From: Thermococcus siculi
GTDB taxonomy: Archaea; Methanobacteriota_B; Thermococci; Thermococcales; Thermococcaceae
NCBI RefSeq assembly: GCF_002214505.1
Contig: NZ_CP015103.1
Coordinates: forward strand, 310,001-374,000
Direction: 5' to 3'
Length of the DNA stretch: 64,000 bases
Every line of letters starts with the position of its first letter. Positions within the stretch are counted from its first letter, which is position 1. Positions 60,708-64,000 of this stretch are shown in pieces. Below the pieces are notes generated by a model that saw only the letters and a list, made by a program, of their open reading frames with translations, was not told the origin of the DNA and did no database searches. Position numbers and translations under genes: made by a program.

Positions 60708-61787
60708 ATGGCGACGCGAGAAGAGGTGGAGATGTTAATTCAGAGGGGCTACTACGAGGAGGCCTTTTCGGAGATAGAGGGTATTGAAGACCCCCTGGAG
60801 AGGGTGGAACTCCTCACGGATCTAGCCGTTACGATCCACGCAAAGGGCGGGCCAGTTGAGTGGATACCCACAATAATGGAGGACGCCATGTACATCGCCA
60901 AGAAGCTGAAGGACGCCGCGCAGAGGGCCACGGCCTATGCCATCATAGCCTCCGCCCTTGGAATCATAGGCTACGAAGAGGATGCGATGGACTTCTTCGG
61001 AAGGGCACTGGACACTGCCGACGACATAGACGACCCAATCGAAAGGGGGATAGTGCTCTCGACCATCGCCTACCACCTAGCGGTCGGCGGCTACTCCGAG
61101 AGCGCCCTCGATGTATTCAACGCCGCGTTCGACATCATAATAGGTGCGGAGATGAGCTATACCCACAAGGTGGATGGAATAATACAGATAGGGGAACTCA
61201 TGGAGAAGGCCGGGGACAGACTTCCAGCTGGAAAGGCCCTCAACTTCTATCGGATGGCCTTCGATATCTTCGACAAACTTCACGTGAACCAGCGCGCGGC
61301 GGTCGTGGAAAAGAAGATAGAGCTTGCGGAGACGGTCTACGACGTCGGACTGCCGGAGATAAGGGAGTCCCTCCTTGAGGGAAGGTACCACTACGCCCTC
61401 GCCCTCATAGAGAAGAAGTACACCGGAACCGCGAGGCTGATAGGCGAGCTGGAGGTCGCGCTTTGGATGAAGCGCACCAACAACATAGAGTACCTCGAAG
61501 TGGTGGACAAGGCATTCGAAAGGTGCGGGAACCCCGTCTTCACGGAGGCAAACGTCCAGAAGATAGCGAGGCTCCTCACAGAGCTTGGGAGCCTGAACAG
61601 GGCCCTCGAGTTCGCCAGAGAGATAAAGGACCCCCGCAAGAGGGGCGAGGCACTGAAGGCCATAGCGGTGGAGCTTGCCAGAAGGCGGGAATTCGACGAG
61701 GCGAAGAAGGTGATAGAGGGCATTCCCGATCCGGAGATAAAAGCGGAAGCCCTCACCGAACTGGCCACCATGGAAGAGAGCATGTGA
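60708..61787 (+). CDS. TPR-like helical-repeat protein
   Basis: This 359-residue protein consists of paired-helix repeats: MLIQRGYYEEAFSEIEGI, ASALGIIGYEEDAMDFFGRAL, YHLAVGGYSESALDVFNAAF and others. The conserved Gly/Tyr/Ala spacing fits TPR-like solenoids. No catalytic motif is seen, so it is probably a scaffold for protein contacts. It is followed by the dipeptidase gene 10 bp later in the same unit. Confidence 0.8.
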   Translation: MATREEVEMLIQRGYYEEAFSEIEGIEDPLERVELLTDLAVTIHAKGGPVEWIPTIMEDAMYIAKKLKDAAQRATAYAIIASALGIIGYEEDAMDFFGRALDTADDIDDPIERGIVLSTIAYHLAVGGYSESALDVFNAAFDIIIGAEMSYTHKVDGIIQIGELMEKAGDRLPAGKALNFYRMAFDIFDKLHVNQRAAVVEKKIELAETVYDVGLPEIRESLLEGRYHYALALIEKKYTGTARLIGELEVALWMKRTNNIEYLEVVDKAFERCGNPVFTEANVQKIARLLTELGSLNRALEFAREIKDPRKRGEALKAIAVELARRREFDEAKKVIEGIPDPEIKAEALTELATMEESM

Positions 61788-61797
61788 GGTGCCCCCC

Positions 61798-62733
61798 ATG
61801 ATATTCGACGCCCACTCCGACCTTCCCACTCTGGTGTACGACGAGAGGAAGAGCGGGAAGAACGCGGTTCTGGAGGGGAACTTCGAGCGCTTCTTCAACG
61901 GCTGGATTTCATCCCGGGTCATGGCGATATGGACGAGGCCGGAGCGGAGAAAGGACGCCACTACCTACGGACTGGAGGCATTTAACACCCTTCTGAAGGA
62001 CGTCACTGAAAGCGAGCACTTTGAGATAGTCACAAGCGTCGGGGACATGAAGGCGGCCATCAAAAACGGAAGGGTCGCTCTCTGGCTCGGCCTCGAGGGC
62101 GGTGAGCCAATAGGGGAGAGCCTCGATCTCCTGGAGGTCTTCCACAGGCTTGGATTGAGGGTTCTAACCCTGACGTGGAGCCTCAGGAACGCGATAGGGG
62201 ACGGCGTCTTCGAGAGAACCGGAGGCGGACTTACCAACTTCGGCGTCGAGGTGGTTGGAAAGGCAGAGGAACTGGGGATTCTGATAGACCTCAGCCACAT
62301 CAACGAGGCCGGCTTCTGGGATACCCTCGACGTTACAGCTTTTCCGGTTATAGCCTCGCACTCCAACGCAAGGAAGCTCTGCGACAACAGGAGAAACCTG
62401 ACTGACGAACAGATACTCGCGATAGCCGAGCGCGACGGGGTCATAGGGGCTGTGGCCATACCGAGCTTCGTGGACAGCAAGAGGCCGACCCTTGAAAAAT
62501 ACGTGGAGCACATCGAGTACATGGTCGAGCTTGCCGGATACAGGCACGTCGGCCTCGGCTTCGACTTCGTCTACTACCTCCCAGGCTGGAGCGGGAGGAG
62601 CGTTGAGGGCTTCGAGTATGAGTCGAAGATTCCGGACCTCATCGAGGCCCTGAAAGAGAGGTTCAGCGAGAGGGAAGTCGAGGCGATAACCTTCAAGAAC
62701 TTCGAGCGCGTTTTTGAGAGGGTCGTGGGTTAG
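61798..62733 (+). CDS. membrane-dipeptidase-type (M19) peptidase
   Basis: This 311-residue TIM-barrel metallopeptidase has the N-terminal metal site FDAHSDLP, the bridging Glu in LGLEGGEPI, and the later His residues in DLSHINEAG and IASHSNAR. These match renal-dipeptidase (M19) enzymes that split dipeptides. ATG 61798 has GAGGTG upstream; a GTG at 61789 lies inside that site. Confidence 0.9.
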   Translation: MIFDAHSDLPTLVYDERKSGKNAVLEGNFERFFNGWISSRVMAIWTRPERRKDATTYGLEAFNTLLKDVTESEHFEIVTSVGDMKAAIKNGRVALWLGLEGGEPIGESLDLLEVFHRLGLRVLTLTWSLRNAIGDGVFERTGGGLTNFGVEVVGKAEELGILIDLSHINEAGFWDTLDVTAFPVIASHSNARKLCDNRRNLTDEQILAIAERDGVIGAVAIPSFVDSKRPTLEKYVEHIEYMVELAGYRHVGLGFDFVYYLPGWSGRSVEGFEYESKIPDLIEALKERFSEREVEAITFKNFERVFERVVG

Positions 62734-62773
62734 GTTTTTAACGATTTTTTCAAACACCCTGCGGGGAGAGGGA

Positions 62774-62974
62774 ATGGGGACAAAGATAGTAGCCGTCTAC
62801 GAGAACGGAGTTCTGAGGCCCAAGAAGAAACTGGAGCTTCCTGCAGGTACTGAGGTCGAGCTTATAGTCAGACCCTCCCTGAAAGGACTCATAAAACTCT
62901 TTGAGGGTGTGGAGGCCAAGGAAGACGTGGAGAGCGCCCTCAAAGGGAACAGGGAGAGGAAACTATGGGAGTAG
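62774..62974 (+). CDS. DUF104-type antitoxin (VapB-like)
   Basis: This 66-residue protein starts MGTKIVAVYENGVLRPKKKL, the signature of the archaeal/cyanobacterial DUF104 antitoxin family (AF2212-like). A C-terminal helix would wrap the toxin. ATG 62774 follows GGGGAGAGGG. It overlaps the PIN toxin gene by 10 bp. Confidence 0.87.
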   Translation: MGTKIVAVYENGVLRPKKKLELPAGTEVELIVRPSLKGLIKLFEGVEAKEDVESALKGNRERKLWE

Positions 62975-63441
62975 TTCTGGACTCATCGGTCGTCCTTAAG
63001 GCACTCATAGCCCCTCCCAGAAACCTCAAGGAAGATGTGCTTAAACGAGAACTTGAAACCCACAGGAAGTGCCGGCTCGTGCTGGAGAGGATAGAAGAGA
63101 GAGGAATTGAAACCCACGCCCCGGCGGTAATTATCGTTGAGGTGGCTGGAGTCATCAGAAGGATCACCGGAGACGAGTACAGGGCATCTCTTGCCGGCGA
63201 TACCCTTGAAAATAGCTTCATTCTCCACTATGACTCCGAGATACTGGAAAAAGCCAGAGAGGTCGCCACCATTACTGGAGCGTCTGGATTTGATGCGTAC
63301 TTTATAGCCACGGCCCGGCTTCTGAACCTCCCCTTAATAACCGACGATAAGGGAATGCACCTCCGAGCCAGAGAGCTGGGCGTGGATTCCCTACTCGTCA
63401 GGGAGAGCACACCGGAGATGATAGAAAACCTGCTCAGGTGA
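62965..63441 (+). CDS. PIN-domain toxin (VapC type)
   Basis: This 158-residue PIN nuclease has acidic residues D6 (VVLDSSVV), E in [10 protein letters not shown] in SGFDAYFIA and D in PLITDDKGM. It is somewhat longer than typical VapC because of an insertion (about 20-50, [16 protein letters not shown]). The VapC partner of the DUF104 antitoxin likely cuts tRNA or rRNA. The catalytic set is intact. Confidence 0.88.
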   Translation: MGVVLDSSVVLKALIAPPRNLKEDVLKRELETHRKCRLVLERIEERGIETHAPAVIIVEVAGVIRRITGDEYRASLAGDTLENSFILHYDSEILEKAREVATITGASGFDAYFIATARLLNLPLITDDKGMHLRARELGVDSLLVRESTPEMIENLLR

Positions 63442-63446
63442 ATCAC

Positions 63447-64000
63447 ATGGAGGAACTCTACTTTCTAACCGCCAGGGAGGCAAGGAGGCTGCTTCTTTCA
63501 AAAGGTGCCGTGAGGCTGAACCTCGACCTCCGGAAGACCAACAGGACGTTCGAGATAACTAGAGAGGACGATGCGGTCATCTTTCCAGACGGAACGCGCG
63601 TTGAGAGGGACGTCGTTGAGAGGATAGCAAGGGACGAATCGAGCGTTTACTTCGTCAAAAACGGCGGCGTCTACAAGGCGGCGATAGCGGGTGAAGACGG
63701 CTTTTACAAGCTCGTGCCGACGATACCGCCCACCATAGAGATAAACGGCATCAGAATGCACAGAACCAAGGAAGTTAACCCCCTCCAGGACACAAGGAAC
63801 AAGGTCAACGCGGTAAAGCCCAGAGAAGGAGAAACCGTTCTCGACACCTGTATGGGGCTGGGGTACACTGCCATTGAGGCCTCGAAGAGGGGCGCCTACG
63901 TTATAACCATCGAGAAGGACCCCAACGTGCTGGAGCTGGCGAGGATAAACCCCTGGAGCAGGGAGCTGTTCACGGGCGGGAAGGTTCAGGTTATCCAGGG
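63447..64000 (+). CDS. SAM-dependent methyltransferase (COG2521-like), 3' truncated
   Basis: The gene starts at ATG 63447 with AGGTGAATC upstream and runs out of the window after about 184 codons. An N-terminal domain with beta-strands precedes a Rossmann methylase: [20 protein letters not shown] (motif I), then [19 protein letters not shown]. The DTCMGLGYT form is typical of the archaeal COG2521 family. Its substrate is unknown. Confidence 0.8.
   Translation, partial: MEELYFLTAREARRLLLSKGAVRLNLDLRKTNRTFEITREDDAVIFPDGTRVERDVVERIARDESSVYFVKNGGVYKAAIAGEDGFYKLVPTIPPTIEINGIRMHRTKEVNPLQDTRNKVNAVKPREGETVLDTCMGLGYTAIEASKRGAYVITIEKDPNVLELARINPWSRELFTGGKVQVIQ

Overview
The window is a stretch of chromosome from a hyperthermophilic archaeon of the order Thermococcales, most likely a Thermococcus. 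The evidence is a set of lineage-typical genes: archaeosine synthase ArcS, glyceraldehyde-3-phosphate:ferredoxin oxidoreductase, the archaeal fructose-1,6-bisphosphatase, LrpA, pantoate kinase, tetraether lipid synthase (Tes), Tfx and Taw3. Genes are dense, with GGTGA-type ribosome sites, start/stop overlaps and TATA boxes of the TTTATAAA type. Two sites close to the Thermococcales glycolytic motif (TATCAC-N5-GTGATA), the target of the regulator Tgr, also fit. From memory, ligase, pantoate kinase, Tes and the two sugar-phosphate genes are also near neighbours in T. kodakarensis.

Layout. 1-7.2 kb: an operon of four tandem secreted, C-terminally anchored paralogues and a PEGA-type protein, followed by an ABC-2 permease, a small membrane protein and an ABC ATPase. 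7.2-13.6 kb: DUF2103 protein, a secreted protein, ArcS, a coiled-coil protein, carbamate kinase and an FAD oxidoreductase. 13.9-16.5 kb: a secreted two-gene unit with an alpha/alpha-toroid protein. 16.6-19.9 kb: GAPOR and FBPase, each with a TGM-like site, placed for repression in one and activation in the other. 20.2-21.4 kb: tRNA-Trp with a box C/D-type intron, then 1 kb of repeats and no genes. 21.4-42.2 kb: mostly core genes (LrpA, m5U methyltransferase, MinD-like ATPase, PyrE, two PrsW proteases, DNA ligase, pantoate kinase, NhaC antiporter, family-4 uracil-DNA glycosylase, Tes, LrgAB, Tfx, tRNA-Tyr, class II aldolase, corrinoid adenosyltransferase). Scattered toxin-antitoxin pairs lie among them (HEPN/MNT with a broken HEPN gene, HicAB).

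42.2-57.4 kb is a defence island. A large Eco57I-like adenine methyltransferase (52.9-56.8 kb) and a PLD-nuclease/SNF2-helicase protein (42.3-45.7 kb) bracket a more AT-rich block on the same strand. That block holds a four-helix membrane protein plus a DUF4868/KwaB-like protein (Kiwa-like), a putative QxK-type nuclease, a frameshifted coiled-coil gene, an AAA/OLD-like ATPase and a small PD-(D/E)xK-like protein. A second HEPN/MNT pair is inserted on the opposite strand; its promoter carries three palindromic operators spaced exactly 39 bp apart. A DUF365 PUA/ASCH-like protein and an EVE-domain protein flank the island. This composite island is the best candidate for a poorly described system.

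57.4-64 kb returns to core genes (tRNA-His, Taw3, a lipoate-ligase family protein, signal peptidase I, DUF531, a helical-repeat protein, an M19 dipeptidase). A VapBC-type pair and the start of a methyltransferase cut by the window end follow. Intergenic DNA at 20.4-21.4, 57.4-57.7 and 59.4-59.6 kb carries a family of short structured palindromic repeats.
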